From positions 58,350-122,349 of the forward strand of contig RQTK01001121.1 in the NCBI GenBank assembly GCA_003991915.1: DNA of 64,000 bases, given 5' to 3'. Positions 50,316 to 63,846 of this stretch are shown one piece after another (the first letter of the stretch is position 1; the number at the start of each line of letters is the position of its first letter). Made by a program: the position numbers and the translations under genes. This DNA comes from Elysia chlorotica. Lineage: Eukaryota > Mollusca > Gastropoda > Plakobranchidae. Under the pieces are notes generated by a model. It was not told where the DNA came from and did no database searches. It saw only the letters and a program-made list of their open reading frames with translations.

Positions 50316-53190
50316 CTTTGAAAGGAGGAGAGAGAGAGAGAAAGAGATACAGAGATGTAGATTGACACTGATCTATGTAGATAGAGAGCATTTGGGAGAG
50401 AGTGACGGAGGGGTTGGGAGGGGGAGGGGAAAGAGGGGGAGGAGGGTGGTGGAAATAGTGGATGGCAAGAAGAATGAGGCTCTAGAATGGAAATGGATAG
50501 TAATTATTATTTCTATAAGGCCTGTAATCACTCTTATCATTGTTATTTTTAGTGTTGTCACAACAGTTATTGTTATGATTATTTGTATTACTATCATCTT
50601 TATTATTAGAATATGTGCATTAGATATACACATAAAATTGCCCAACACTACCGCCTCTTTGTCCTCTTTTGGTCATTTTAAACGATGAAAGCAATAACAA
50701 ATGTGTAATATATATATTTCTAAATTAAAGTTCTCATTTACTCTTGTTTACTCTTGATCCACACTCAAACTAATCAAGATCTAAATCTATAGATTAGAAA
50801 AGAGATACGAATAAGACAAGTTAAGAATACATTGATCTAGACCCAGAACACGTTATGCTCCATTTAATTTGGCCACCGTTGCGGTATCTTTTTCCCCCAA
50901 AAACACGCGTAACGTGTTAATTTTTCGTGTTCAGGGCATCTCGCTTTCGACATGGCTAAGTTTGTACATTGTTATTGTTTGTAAATAACTTCAAACGAAA
51001 GTTCCTCGAGCTCAAAGGGCGCAGAATTATTGTTCCAACGATTAAGGTTCGAACATAACGATTACATTGTTTCATCCCCCCCCCCCTTTTTTCCCCGCTT
51101 TAAAAAAAAAAAAACACATTTGCGCGCATGTTATAGGCGAAAATAATGATCTCTTTTTTAAGGTATTGTTAGTTCGCAGATGAATTGTTTGCCTGTTAAA
51201 TACATGTATTAAAATGTTTTTGTATTCATTCAAGTGACAAACAAACAAAAATTAAAAAAATAGAAATTTTTCTTGAGGCTAAATTACATGAAGATCCACC
51301 ATCCCATGTCCCTAGATTATGAGCTGCTGGCAATGAAACAAAGCACCAGCGAAGGTGAAGAAGATTCGCACGTGAAGCGTGATGAGATTGACGATTCAAA
51401 CAACAACAACAACAACAACAACAACAATAACAACAATAAAACACAATGAAATTGGACCATAGCGTATTAAAAGAACGCCCAAAAATGAATTGGAAATGAA
51501 CAAAATGGGAAGGTTCGAATACAATGTGAAGCTGATGGGCATAACATACAGATGGACCAATTAAAAAATCGGACGTTTCCCTTTATTTTGGAATGGCATT
51601 CTTCAAATGGTCGACGCAAAAAACAATAGCCTGTTAAACACTACATCTGATTTGAATAAATCAATTGATGACGTACCGCAGTGCGGCTGGTTTGAAAAAA
51701 ATTGTATCACTTCCAAACTGACATGTTCCAATTTAGTGAAAAAATGGCATGAAACTGTCCGCATCATCAAATAAAGCAGAGGCATTCCAAGGTGAGGAGA
51801 GCACCTATTGATTATGGTGACGCAAATGAATCACAGATGAGTCCCTCAAATAATGACAGAGTAGAGACATTTCTTCCGTTTATGAACCATTTCCTATCAT
51901 CTATTCAGAAATTATCACTCGTTTGTATTAAAAATGTGTGATGAGGAGTTGAAAACCGTAAAACAGAGACTAGTATATTTACCATTCACAAATGATTTAC
52001 GCATTTCTTTATCACACTCATGAGCCGCACTAGTTAACAAAGTTACGAAACATCTTTTTTTTTTTTTTAAAGAAGAACCAAAAGAAATAAACCCAGTGTT
52101 ACGCCTTCGCAGGCTTACTTTTAACAAGCAAGTCCAACACACATTTCCAAATGTTAAAACTGCACCCAGAATAATACTTAGTCCTCATATTATTAAAAAT
52201 CAGCGAGGAAATTATCTTTTCAAAGAACAACAAGAATAGTTTGTCAACCTGTGTCTTATGATCATCACACCAAAATGTTATCCGTGACCTGAAATAATTA
52301 AATATGAAAACAAAACAAAAACAACAAACGTGACATAGTTATTAGAATATTAAAACCATTCATCAGTGATAACATCCTTACTCTACACCTTTGGCTCACC
52401 CAAACGACATGTAAAACGCGCTGTAAACAAACAATAATAATTATCATAGACCACAGATGTCTATGAATAGCCATCTGTGTCATATACCAATCATTAATTT
52501 GAAGGAGCTACCTGAGATTGTGAGAGACACGACAGTGCTTGATTAAGGTGTGCAAATGTTGACCCCTGGCCCAGGTGCAACCGATGCGTGTAGGCTTGTC
52601 CCAATTTTAATTTTATCAAAAAGTTGTGATTTTTAATATGAGTTCGGGTCGCTGATTTAAAAACAACTAATTACACTGTAGATTTGTTGTACGTTGTCTC
52701 CTTTCTGACTGTCCAGTTAGCCTTATGATGTCACAAACCAGCTGAGGTGCGTATGACTCTCATTAGAATCGAACATCGAATTTCGGTGGGATGTAAATTT
52801 CATTCCGACGTATTATTTTGTCAGCGATCCCACACACCGGCGCCGACCTTCCATAACGCTTTCGGCGCATAATAATATCTAGTAGATATGAGATCGAATT
52901 TTGCGGCTTCCCCGAACCCATGTGTTTATACTGTCCAAGAGCAATTTGAACACCACTTAAGCGGACAAACACTATCGAACATAATCAAGCTTGGGGGACT
53001 TTTTGTACAAAAACGAAACAAATGGAACGCCGACATTCTACTTTGTAAAGAAAATCAAGATTATAAAAAGTGGGCAATCAGAACGACAAAAAATCACAAT
53101 TGTTCATAATATTACAATTATTGCAAGATCAAAACTTCGTGTTCCAGTACAGTGAAATTTAATTTAAAATGTAAAGTAAGTTATTCATCA
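50316..53190. other. divergent intergenic region between RNF25 and the DNTTIP1-like gene
   Basis: G-rich purine repeats near 50325-50460, (CAA)n near 51400-51440, poly-C near 51075, otherwise AT-rich unique sequence. No convincing gene. Confidence 0.45.
51288..51449 (+). other. small open frame, 53 residues, unproven
   Basis: ATG frame with an acidic, non-repetitive N-terminal half (PMSLDYELLAMKQSTSEGEE) running into poly-Asn encoded by a (CAA/AAC) microsatellite. No homologue recognised. It may be a transposon remnant or chance. Confidence 0.15.
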
Positions 53191-53197
53191 CAATAAA

Positions 53198-53205
53198 TGA
53201 CGTCA
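53198..53205. promoter_or_regulatory. consensus CRE palindrome TGACGTCA
   Basis: Perfect 8-bp CREB/ATF site 64 bp upstream of the DNTTIP1-like start codon, in the local GC-richer stretch expected of a proximal promoter. Function inferred from position and motif only. Confidence 0.45.
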
Positions 53206-53269
53206 TCAAACATTGCCGTCTAACCTCGCCGATCGCGAACTGTTCAACCTTCCTGCATGTTTACACAAA

Positions 53270-56200
53270 ATGGCCGAGGAGTTGGATAGGCGATCGAAGC
53301 AGAAAAAGAGTTTTGCATCGAATCAAAAAATGCCAGGGTTAGTATTATTTATGCATGTGTCATATTAAGCGTTACTCACAAGAGATGCATGTCATATTAC
53401 GACCGTGTACAAATTTTAAACAAAAGCCCTTAGGATCCAAGTAGAATAATCGAGTCGATACGGTTTGCAAAACGGGAATGGTTGCCACTGTTTTGGTACC
53501 TCCTGGTCTAGATTAGTGTGATTAGATCTATGTCTGTAAGACACCCACCCATAGTCTACATGCATTCAATCCCATTAATTTGTCTAGAAAAGCATTATGT
53601 ATCCTTTTTGACGCCGCAGATGCTAGATACTTGAGTAACTTGTAGTTTTTAGACTAGATCTAGTCTAGATGTAGATTCTAGATCTAATTTAGACTTTCTC
53701 TTAAAATCTAGATCTAGATCTAGATTCTCTAGATATATAGATCTAGATTCTCTAGATATATAGATCTAGATTCTTTAGATATATAGATCTAGATCTAGAC
53801 ATCCTTGTTCTAGATTTCCGTATAGTATGTAGAATGATCTAGATTCTAGGCCTAATAAATATTATCCACTTAAAGCTGCATTAAAACTATACTTTCTACT
53901 CATCTTCGACTTAAGTGTTCCAAAAAAACAAACCGAAATGTGGGTGCATTCAATGTATGTAGCGCAATGCACACACTACAATATTACTTATTAGTGATTT
54001 ATGAGATTAAGAACATGGGGTATAGTTTTTAATTGCAAAATGTCAAAGTTTTTAAAGCAAACAATGTATAAGTACCATAAAAAGATGACATTCCTAAAAG
54101 GAGTGTAAATATAATTTCTATTTCCCTGGTACACTAGATCTAGGTTCCCATTAGCACATCGCACCGTTTTTACCTTCAACCTTATAAATTAAATAAAAAA
54201 GGCACAATTTTTCTTCTGAAAATTGAGACTGTTGTCTTGCTTACATTTATCATAAAATTAAAGAACAGACTTGATGACTCAGTTCAATATATTGCATATA
54301 ATTTTGTGCAGAATTTTATTTCCTAAATCATTTAAAATGTATTTTTTCAATTGAAACTGAATATAATCTTTATAATGGTTTAAAACAAGTTACAATTGAG
54401 CATGATTGCCATCTGTCAATTTCACTATGGTCTGATAATCTGAGCTGTAACCTAGGAGTAAAATTGAAGTTATATCAAAGAGTTTTAACTTAAATCTGGT
54501 TGCACACAGTCTCTGATCTGATATAAAATCACTCGATTATACATTCATCAAATTGTTCTTATCTAGATCTATACATCTGAGCCTTTATAATAGATCTGGA
54601 GCTAAAAATAAATTTTCTCAATTTATGATTGGATGCTAGACTGCATGCTAAGAAATTTTTGTCAGTAAGGGTGTAGTGCACAAGATATTTTTTGCCTTAA
54701 CATTTTTTGTATACAAGTGAGCAGGACTTTTAATGTTATGTGTTTTTTTTTTATTATTCTTATTCCAGTGAAAATGGATCTGACAGTGATGTCCTTGGTC
54801 AATCTGGTAAAAAGAAAGGCAGACCACCCAAAGGAAGTGTGGCGTTGAATTCAGCAAATATTCTCTCAGCACAACCAACCACAACCGCTTCCATGTCTAA
54901 TTCAGCATCGAAAACGGTTGCAGCTATTCTGAAACAAACCAAAGACCACAGACCTGCTAAAGAGCCGACTGTTCAAAGAATAGCTGACCCACAACAGCAA
55001 CAGAATGTCGGCAACAAGAAGAAAGGAAAGGTAGGCTCAGCTGCCACATTATCGCCACATCGTGAGCACATGTCTAAGTCGTCCCCCTTGCTAAACCAGC
55101 TGAGCATGTCATCACCGCTAGGAAGTTCCCTGATGGCGGCGGAGAGTCCCCTGAGCAGGGTGAGCTCCCCTCCATCCGCTTCGCCTGCTATGTCCCCCTC
55201 CTCCGGCCCTCTGCGGGGAGTTTCCCCATTGGGAAAAGAGCAGAGTCAAATGATCACCACTAAGGCGTCATCGCTCAGCCGAGACCTGTCACCGTCTCGT
55301 ATCACGGCTCAGATGGTGAAGGTCATGGGCGAGACGACTAGCACCACAGTGACCACAACCACTACATCAACACCGAATCTGCTGCGATCTGCGCTGCAAG
55401 GCAACATGCCAGACCCCATGGGGATTCTTAACGCCTCAAAACAAGACATGGTGACAGGTCCCTCCGCTCATTCATCATCCTCATCATCATCATCCTCCTC
55501 ATCTTCCTCAGCATCGTCTGCTGAGACTGTTCTCTATGGAGGGTTTAATTCACCTAGCTCTATAGCAAAAACTATTGCGAACATTTCTGCGGCTGCTGGC
55601 ATCAACAGTAACAGTATCTCTGCCGGGCGCAGCCTGCAGCTTCAGAAACAATCTCACACTTTCAGCAAGATGCTTACAACCCTCAGTGGTTCAGAAGGCT
55701 TTGAGAGTCTCAACGCCAGTAACTCGAACACCAGCTCTCCCCACCATGGCCACATGCTGCAACCGCTCCAACCATCACAGTTTCAGACCATGATTCTGCC
55801 TGACTGTGGCCTGGACGAGGTGCCGCATCACACATCCCTGTCGACAGTGGAGGATCTGCTCTCAGCGACTGATGGGACTATCCAGACTGTCAACGTATCT
55901 CACATCCCAAAGACAACGTCTCTTAACAGGTTTGTACTGGGGAGTTAAAATTTAGTTTCATGTGATACACGTGTACAGAGTTTAAGAAAAAATCCAGGTT
56001 TGATTTCTAAAGGATGAGGTGAAAAAAAAAAAAATTACACAAGCCATGAATTAATATCTAAATATATGTAGCGTATCCTATATCATTTTGAATTGATCCA
56101 AGCCAAATGTGTTTCCAAAAGTATTTTGAATGCAATTGAAAGAAAGTACAGTTTTGTTGTGTTTGTGCCCACATTATAGTGTTATACTGTAGAAAGTTTC

Positions 56201-59200
56201 AGCTCTGAACATTAAAGAAGTCTCATTGATTTCTTATATGTTCTTAAAAAAAAAAGGCAATGATAATTATTGTTTTATGAAACATTTTACATTTCTACCA
56301 TACTAGATATGCCTTCAACAAGTGATACATTCATGATCCAAAGTTTTAACCCAACAGAGCCAACCACGTGCATGTACATAGACTTTCATTTAAAAGATAA
56401 AAGGATGAAGTTTTTAAATCTTCAAAAATTGTTATTTTTCTTTTGATTCAAAAGATATCCCTTTAGGATAAAACTTTAAAATGGTGCGATTTTATGAGCA
56501 TTGCTGGCAAACTATTTTGTGACTCCTTTGAGTTAACTTGAGTCAGTTCGAACAAGGGTTCCTCTCCTCCCAGTGTGATCTGGCTGTAGTTGCACTACCC
56601 TAGGTCTGTCCAAGGTTCCTTCAGTTTGGTTAAAAAATAGGAACCTGGGTGGGGCGCATGGAGCTTGTAAACTCCTTTATTATAGCAAAGCAAATTATTT
56701 TAGTTTGACCTTAGTGGTATATTATAAGTTGTATAAGTTTGCCTCAGTAACTGTGATTTTTTTTGTCGATCAGTTATAAAGAATACTGTTTGTAGTTTTC
56801 TGCGAAATAAATAGAATTTGTTATATAGGCCTAGAAGAATGGTAGCTCTTAGATATGCTGTTTTGACATTTATATAAGCTTAGCAATGTGTTTGTTTCTT
56901 TTAGATTAGTAGGTTTTTCATGATTTTATTTTATGTAAGGAAAGGAAAACAATAGTAGATTGACCTACTGATATAGGAACAATTCTTTTTTTCTTTTTTT
57001 TTTGATATCTCAAAACTACCTAAATGAAATTATATTATAAATTCCATTTTTCAAGCTCAGTGACAAGCTATTTTTAGTATAGACAACTATGATAAGTAAC
57101 ACAACTGTTCAAAACTTTTTGTGTCCCAGCTCCGGAACCTCTAGCGGAACTCTGAACCCAGGCTCGGCTTCAACATCCCCTCGGCAGGGTCAGGCCTCGA
57201 GTCGGAGCGCCATGGAAATTGCCCAGCAGATCAGGATGGAGGCCAACGGGCAGAAGTCTAGCGCGCTCAAGCCTGGCATGCAGCAGCAGTTGCGCTCGCA
57301 GATCCAGAGTTCTCGCAGCATCGACGCTCAGCTCAAGTCTTCTGCGACCATGGGAGGTGCCGCCAGTAAGGTCACGGTGAAAAGATCGTCAAAAGAGGCT
57401 GACTACCCAAAAGTAAATATGTTAAAACTTTTTTTTCAGAATTTTTTCTTTCTACCATTGAAATTCAACAAAATAATAATGTCTCTGCATTTTGGACAGA
57501 TTCATGTTTGTGTACTGGCATTAAATTTATTTCAACAGCGATCTTGATGCTACATCAGTGCAAATGCTCAAGGAAGATATTCCCTTAAGAGTAATAGCAA
57601 TGCTGTTATCTTCCCATACAGCTGTTTCAGTTTATCACTATTGTCTTAGCTTTTATTTACTGTGCTTGTTTATGTGCAATCAACTCACTCTGACTGTCTG
57701 TTCCTGTCTCCAGTCTTTGGAGGCCAGCATGCCACTGCTCGCAGCCAAGCTCGCCCCAGGCTCCACATCCATGGCCGTTGGAAAAGTTGTCTCCCTTCAG
57801 CAGTCGATCATGACATCATCAACCCAGCCTTGGCAGTCAGCATTCCCGTCAGTGGCGTCAGCAGGGTCAGGCACCGTGTGTGTTTCAAGCCAGGTCAAGA
57901 GAACTGTGGGCCAGCAGCAGCAGCAGCACAAATCTTCATTGTTATCATCATCGCTGTCACTGTCACCCTTGTCTTCGGTTTCGGAACATAATCTGAGGCA
58001 ACAGCCATATCCTCATTCTCAGAGACAACAGCCGCAGGCACAGCACACCTTCGTTCAACAGTTGAACTCAGTGCAGAATGATGGTGCCAGTGACTGTTGG
58101 TCGAGCCAGATGAACCATCAGCAGGCAAGGCAGCAGGTCCAGCAGACGTGTAACCAGGCAACCAGTGTCGCCTCAGCCCCTCCCCTGAATCTGTCCGGGG
58201 GGCTTGAGGAACTCCTCTCTGGGCTGGACAAGCAGCAGGCCCTGGAGAAGCTGCTCCAAGCCAGTATCAATACCAGTCTGGTTGAGAGGGCGGCACAGCT
58301 ACAACAGCAGCAGCAGCAGCAGCAGCAGAACCACCATCACCATCAACAGCAGCAGCAGCACCAGCAACAAGAGGAAGACTACCATAACCTGAACTTGCAC
58401 CAGCTGCTCACGTCGCACACAATTGCAGGCGACCCGATCCAAACGAGTGGGGTCAGCCTGACCTCGTTGATTTCAGCTGCCTCTTCCACGTCCACCCAAG
58501 TCAGCTCGTCATCTATGCAGGACCTTGTTGGTCGCCTCGCCAAAGAATTTCCAAACCAGCTGATGACAGGACAGGTCCCTCCAGAGTCTTCAGTACCTTC
58601 AATCCCTTCATCCCTTACATCATCGTTATCATCGTCGTTGTTTCCACAGCATTCAAACTCTTCAGCTCAATCATCTGTGTACAGGCTCGGTGATTCCCAG
58701 CAGACCGCCATAGACGTTGACATGGATCTAGAGATAGGGCAGCTAGCTTCCATCGCCAATGATGACATTAACTTTCAGAGAAAGCACCAGGTGAATCACC
58801 CTTCTCTCCACAACTCTTTGAAACATACGCCACCTACTGTCAGTGAATCAAAACCTGCAGTTATTCTCTCCACATCATCGTTACCTCTACAACAAAGCAC
58901 TGTACCCCTTGCCAGCAATGTTGGTAGTAGTTTACCACCCCCACCCGATTACAACCCCCCTCCTCCATATCACTCAAAACCAAACCAGTCTGTCCCGGCC
59001 CAGCATCCACCTCACTCTGTGGCTTCAGGCAAGTCAGCCAAATCCGCAGTGTCCAACCCGGCCGCCAAACAGAATCCGTTCACATTCCCGACCCCCGGGG
59101 TGCACCCGGATCTCAGCTCTCAGGGCCTCACGGCCTACTCCCTTACCCAGGCCAGCGTGTGCAATAGCGGCAGTAACTCCATCACCAGTCTAACTGGCTC

Positions 59201-62200
59201 AGGAACTCTCAATACTGCAGTCAAACAGGAACAGTTCACAAATTTCCGTGAGCCGATGACGGTGGCAGCTGGAAACACTCTCTACTCTGGCAGTAAGATA
59301 AATTCTGACCCAGGACAGTCAAGAGGAAATGCTCACATTGCGTTTGGGTCATCAAGCACGCAGCAAAAAGTTCATCCTGATGGTTCAGAGTCAGACAGGA
59401 AACCGAGTATTTCTGCTGCCGAGCATAGCACAAGTGAGGGTGACCTCCGACCAATGACGGTCCAACCTTTCAACCAGAGAATCTCAAACCTGTCCTGCCT
59501 GCCTGTAATGAACTCAACGTACCGGTACCGATCAAGTTCCGTCGCTGCCCAGAGAGCCAGGTGAGACTGCTTCTCAACTTTGTAACTGTGCGGTGGATTT
59601 GAAAGGCATTTTTATAAATCTGTCTGTAGAATCAGTGATTCACAAAATCATTATCTTTATGCCTGCTGAATCCGTTTTAACATTTTGATAATCAATCTCA
59701 CTTCGTTTGTAGAATCAATTACAAAATCATTATTGTTATGTCTGAAGAATCAAAGTTGGCAAATTCACTACCCACATAATGTAAGGCATTCTAACCAAGG
59801 TATAATGAATAATCCTTGAAACATGTCTGTCGAAATGAATATACATTTATGTTTCTCAAAAGATCTTTTTGCAGAAGCGAACAATCTAGAAGTTTATCAA
59901 AACATCCAATTCATGAAGGCATTACACAGTATATGTGCACATGCAAATTTTGTTTACATGTATTATATTACTTTATCTCTGTCACAATTTTTAGATCAGG
60001 GGTGATCACCAACATAGCCAAATCCCTGGACATCCTGCGGCAGAATCTGCAATCCGGCATCAACAAAGAAATTGCAGAGATAATCCGACGCTACAGTGAT
60101 GTATGTTTGAAAAATTAATTTAAAGACACTCTTGGCAAAATACTTATATAGAGATCAATTGTAAGTCACCAAAATAATCTGAGAAATCAAAGGAAACTGG
60201 TCTTCAGATACAACATTGGAGCAGAAATTGTAGGGTAAAGCCTGGAAACCCTGCACCAGACTGCATTGTTTATTGAGGAGGCTAAACTGAAAATTATAAA
60301 AAGAAACATTTTATAGTCGTGGAAAAAGCTAATTTAAACATGTAAAGTAAAAAAAAGCCTATCATGACATCTTTTCCCATGGAAAAACATAAATTTATGA
60401 TTTTTGGGTTTGATTTTCAGAGATACTTTCAACCAGCTCTTCAGAATATACGCCAAAACAACAATGATGACTTTGTAGGTACAGAACATCTCAACTACGT
60501 TTGTCGACAGATTTTGGAGGAGGTGAGTTCACACTGAGAAGTTGTGTATATAATACGTTAGAAGTATCTGAGGCAGAAAAGACTTAGGTTGCCTGTTTTT
60601 TGTAAGATAGGGATTGTCTTTCAAGACATAGAATGATTGTGTTTTTTGTTTTATTGCTTTTTGTACATTTTTTTTATTTACTAAGGTTGTCCTATATCTT
60701 TCTCTTGGTTAGTCATGAATTTGAAAATGTTCTTGTATGACGTAGGTAACCTTTAGACTAATAGGTAAAAAAAAATGTTTAGAGAGAAGAGTAATGTTAA
60801 CAATCTTAGTCTTGGGACCCATCCACTATATAGCTTTGCTGCAGATGTAGGACGTTAAGAAACCAACCAGTATTCACTCACTGACCTGTCAGGAGTGCTG
60901 TTCCAGTTTCTCCCTTTAATTTTGTCATACTTTCTGTACCATACCATTTGCCCAGAAATCTCAGGATCTTATTTCCTGGCCACTCAACACTGTCAAAGAG
61001 TTTGGGTAAATTTGTTTTTTTGAACCGTCTTGGGCACCATCTAATTTTTTACCGTTTACTCTCTGTGCAGGCGAAGACAGAGTACATGCCAGAGATCAGG
61101 CGGAGTGTAACCCCCTCCGACATCGGAGATAACGCCTCGGAGACTGGAAGCAGCAGTGGCAGAAGAGCAGCGGTGAGTGGCGTGGAGTCATTCTTGACAA
61201 CATAAACGTCATATAATGTTTTTTTTTTTTTAAACCTTTGCTTCAATATTTTTGATACCGGATCAAATAACTTGTCCATGTCATTTGTCTAAATATTGAT
61301 TGAATAAATTGACAAGTGATCGTGGCATAAAGTAGCTTAAAAAGACTTAAAGAGGGAAATGGAAAAAAAGTTTACTTCATAAAGGGCTTAATCCTGTCTC
61401 TTCCATTGACACACTTTTTAGTTTCCTTACATTAATACATAATTTGAAATATTACAATATATTTGGTTCACTCATTTTTAAAGGTAAAACTACATTAGTG
61501 TGTCTGAGAAGTACTCAAATCCCAAATGTGTGTTATCTGGGATATTTTTTAAATTAAATAATGATTTTCCTTGGAACATGTCACACTTTGTTAATGCATA
61601 TTATAAAAACTGACAAATGAAAAAGAGAAGCGAATTGTAATACTTTAACTAAATCATGCTGTAAATATATATATTTTTTCCCCTTTCTTTTCATTTAGAT
61701 GTTCAAACGAGGGCGGATATCAGACAGTGACTCAGAAAAGGGAAGTGAAGGAGGCTACAAGAGAAAAATTGCAAAAGTGAGTAAAGATTGATATTATTTT
61801 AATTTTGAACATATTCATTTTTATTTCAGCAGTAAAAGGCTAGCAGCTCTCAACTGCTTATTGACATTGATTATTGAAACTAATGTAACAACTTTGAAAT
61901 TAATACCCTACAATTTTTTCACCTAAGATTGCCCTAATAACTGAATCAAAGTGCAATAAATTTTTTATGTCCTTTACAATTACTTGCCCTTAAGCCGGCC
62001 ATAGACGTGTCAATAAATTGCAGCCATCAGTTGGCTGGCAATATTGCTATACAATATCCCAAGCAATACTTGTCTTCCATCTGCCCACACACGCGTCGAC
62101 AAAATCATTCGATCCACAAGATGAACGTGTGCAATTGTGTTAAATGCAGCATCAAACATCAAGCAGCAGCAGTAATGTATTAAGATTTTCAGAAGAAGAG

Positions 62201-63187
62201 CTAAAAAAAGACGCTCACGTAGAGTATGGTGAAGTCATGGCTACTAAAAAAAAAAACAAAGTTATCTCATGTTAATTTAATAAGGGAATTACAAGACATC
62301 CCCGAAGACTGGAAAAACTACTTGAGCTTGAATAAAGAATCATATCTTGACTTATTGTAAAGGGTTACCCCTTTGATTAAAGGGCGAGACACTGTCATGC
62401 GCTCGGTTATAACCCCACATGAGCGAAAATTACATCAGCTTTTTTCAAGACGGACTGGAAAAGAAAAATCATCACGAAGAGAAGAAATGAACATGATTTT
62501 AAATAACACCAATGAGTAAACATGTTCAGCTTTGTAAAGTTTGTTAATTGTCTCTCATTCAGTTCAAATAAAATTGTGTTAAGATTTTTAAATAATTAAC
62601 ATATCTATATAACGCGAAGTGATGTAAAGTTATACCATATAATTATACTGGTAGATAATTTGATAGAGAGACACAAAAAACATGGGCGGGAGTGAGGAGA
62701 CAAGAATATTAAGTTTATAGAGGCAAATAACGAAATAAAATTTAATTCTCTAAAACGCGTTCTAAAAAGCATCTCTACGTGTAGACTTTGCTAATTTTGG
62801 GTCGAGAAAAACGAATCTGTTGTCAGATTCAAAATCCGGTGGCTCATAAATGAACATTTGACCAGCAAAAATAACCTACTGCACCGGCGTCGGCTTGTCT
62901 GGCCTTAAAAAAACAAAGGGCCTGCCGCAGATTGACAAGGTCGCGCGGCGCGGGCAATTTTTTTTCAGGTTGTACCAGTCGATGAGCAATCAGCTTTTGA
63001 AGTCGATAAATTTCTGCAATATCCCCATACACCAAGCAAAATATTGCCAAAATGGTCGCAAAGCGATGATTTATAGCAATTATTGCAACGTCTAGGCCGG
63101 CTTTATATCTATCTGGACAAACTTTTCAGTATATATAGCCCTAGCAGAACACTTTGTTATTCCCATGAAGAAAAATATGTTATTATT

Positions 63188-63246
<59 letters not shown>

Positions 63247-63846
63247 AGTGTCAACTGGTACTATACAGATGCCATGAAAAAAACCTGATCAGTTAATTAT
63301 ATTCTATTCTTACTTAGAGTTGTCATTATGGTGTTTGATTCTCAGAGTTTGATACCAGTTTTAGATTGTTTAGTTTGTTCTACCCATATTTATTCTAAGG
63401 ATCGATAGAGAGTGCAATGATTGACTTCTGATCTTATATATTGACTACCTATAGAACAATAAGATTTGATCCTCTCAGTTATTATCATTCACTTTTAGTA
63501 CAGCACATCTGCATCTGTTGAACATTTCTGTGAACTGAAGATCAAGAATAAGAATTATTGCAGCCAAACTGCTGGTTGAGGTTCCCCTTAAAACAATTAT
63601 TTGTAAAAATTTTTGCAGCTCAACTATCTCCCCCCCCCCCCCCCACTATTTTTTGCAGCTTAACCATATACCCCCCACCCCCTTCCAAAGCAAAAACAAG
63701 AAAACTTATCAGCTCTGAGAATCAAACAGTCATATAAAAATGAGAATGGATTATGAGGAGATATATATAAAATCCACATATTTAAACAAGCAATTGCTTT
63801 TCCACTCTCCTCAGAAAAAAGGGAGGCCCACTGTTCATATTTCAGG
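53270..63846 (+). CDS. DNTTIP1: DNTTIP1-like nuclear protein with large Ser/Gln-rich N-terminal region (3' partial)
   Basis: Exons: 53270-53337, 54769-55929, 57130-57412, 57714-59560, 59995-60100, 60421-60522, 61071-61172, 61699-61776, 63815-63846, continuing past the window. All are GT-AG and phase-consistent; 1259 residues so far. Visible: AT-hook KKKGRPPKG (37-45); Ser/Thr/Pro and poly-Ser stretches; Gln- and His-rich tract and PPPPDYNPPPPYH in exon 4; then KSLDILRQNL, INKEIAEIIRRY, RYFQPALQNIRQN and VCRQILEEAK (about 1120-1195), which match the dimerisation region of DNTTIP1, and a second AT-hook KKKGRPTVHIS where human DNTTIP1 has KKRKGRPPGHILS. DNTTIP1 is a chromatin-binding subunit of the MiDAC histone deacetylase complex. 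Human DNTTIP1 is only about 330 residues, so the first four exons are an extension or a fused gene. Family call from the conserved exons is good; the full-length model is less sure. Confidence 0.65.
53640..53840. repeat. AGATCT/TCTAGA palindromic array with 23-bp unit
   Basis: 'agatatatagatctagattc' repeated three times among many overlapping tctaga/agatct palindromes, in intron 1 of the DNTTIP1-like gene. Confidence 0.9.
60802..60870 (+). mobile_element. SINE 3' tail
   Basis: 'gtcttgggacccatccacta', 'tagctttgctgcagatgtag' and 'gacgttaagaaaccaacc', in intron 6 of the DNTTIP1-like gene. Confidence 0.8.
61993..63102. mobile_element. PIF/Harbinger-type non-autonomous DNA transposon
   Basis: Inverted termini: left agccggccatagacgtg and right (reverse complement) agccggcctagacgttg, extending imperfectly for about 30 bp. 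The flanking direct repeat is TTA (61990-61992, 63103-63105), the 3-bp TWA target of PIF/Harbinger. Inside, 62286-62473 (+) retains a degraded transposase-like frame. It sits in intron 8 of the DNTTIP1-like gene. Confidence 0.75.
62286..62473 (+). pseudogene. Harbinger transposase fragment, stop-interrupted
   Basis: Reads YLSLNKESYLDLL, an in-frame stop (62358-62360), then RVTPLIKGRDTVMRSVITPH and ERKLHQLFS. This resembles the N-terminal part of PIF/Harbinger DDE nucleases (LL..V.P.I...DT.MR..I.P.ERL). The catalytic portion is absent. Confidence 0.65.
63187..63246. repeat. (TTA)n microsatellite
   Basis: Perfect TTA/ATT run in intron 8 of the DNTTIP1-like gene. Confidence 0.95.

Noticed and set aside
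52888-53109. 73-residue plus-strand frame upstream of the DNTTIP1-like gene
   Set aside because: No motif, splice or homology support seen; likely chance.
57895-58161. Minus-strand frame opposite the DNTTIP1-like exon 4
   Set aside because: Shadow of the Gln/Ser-rich coding exon.
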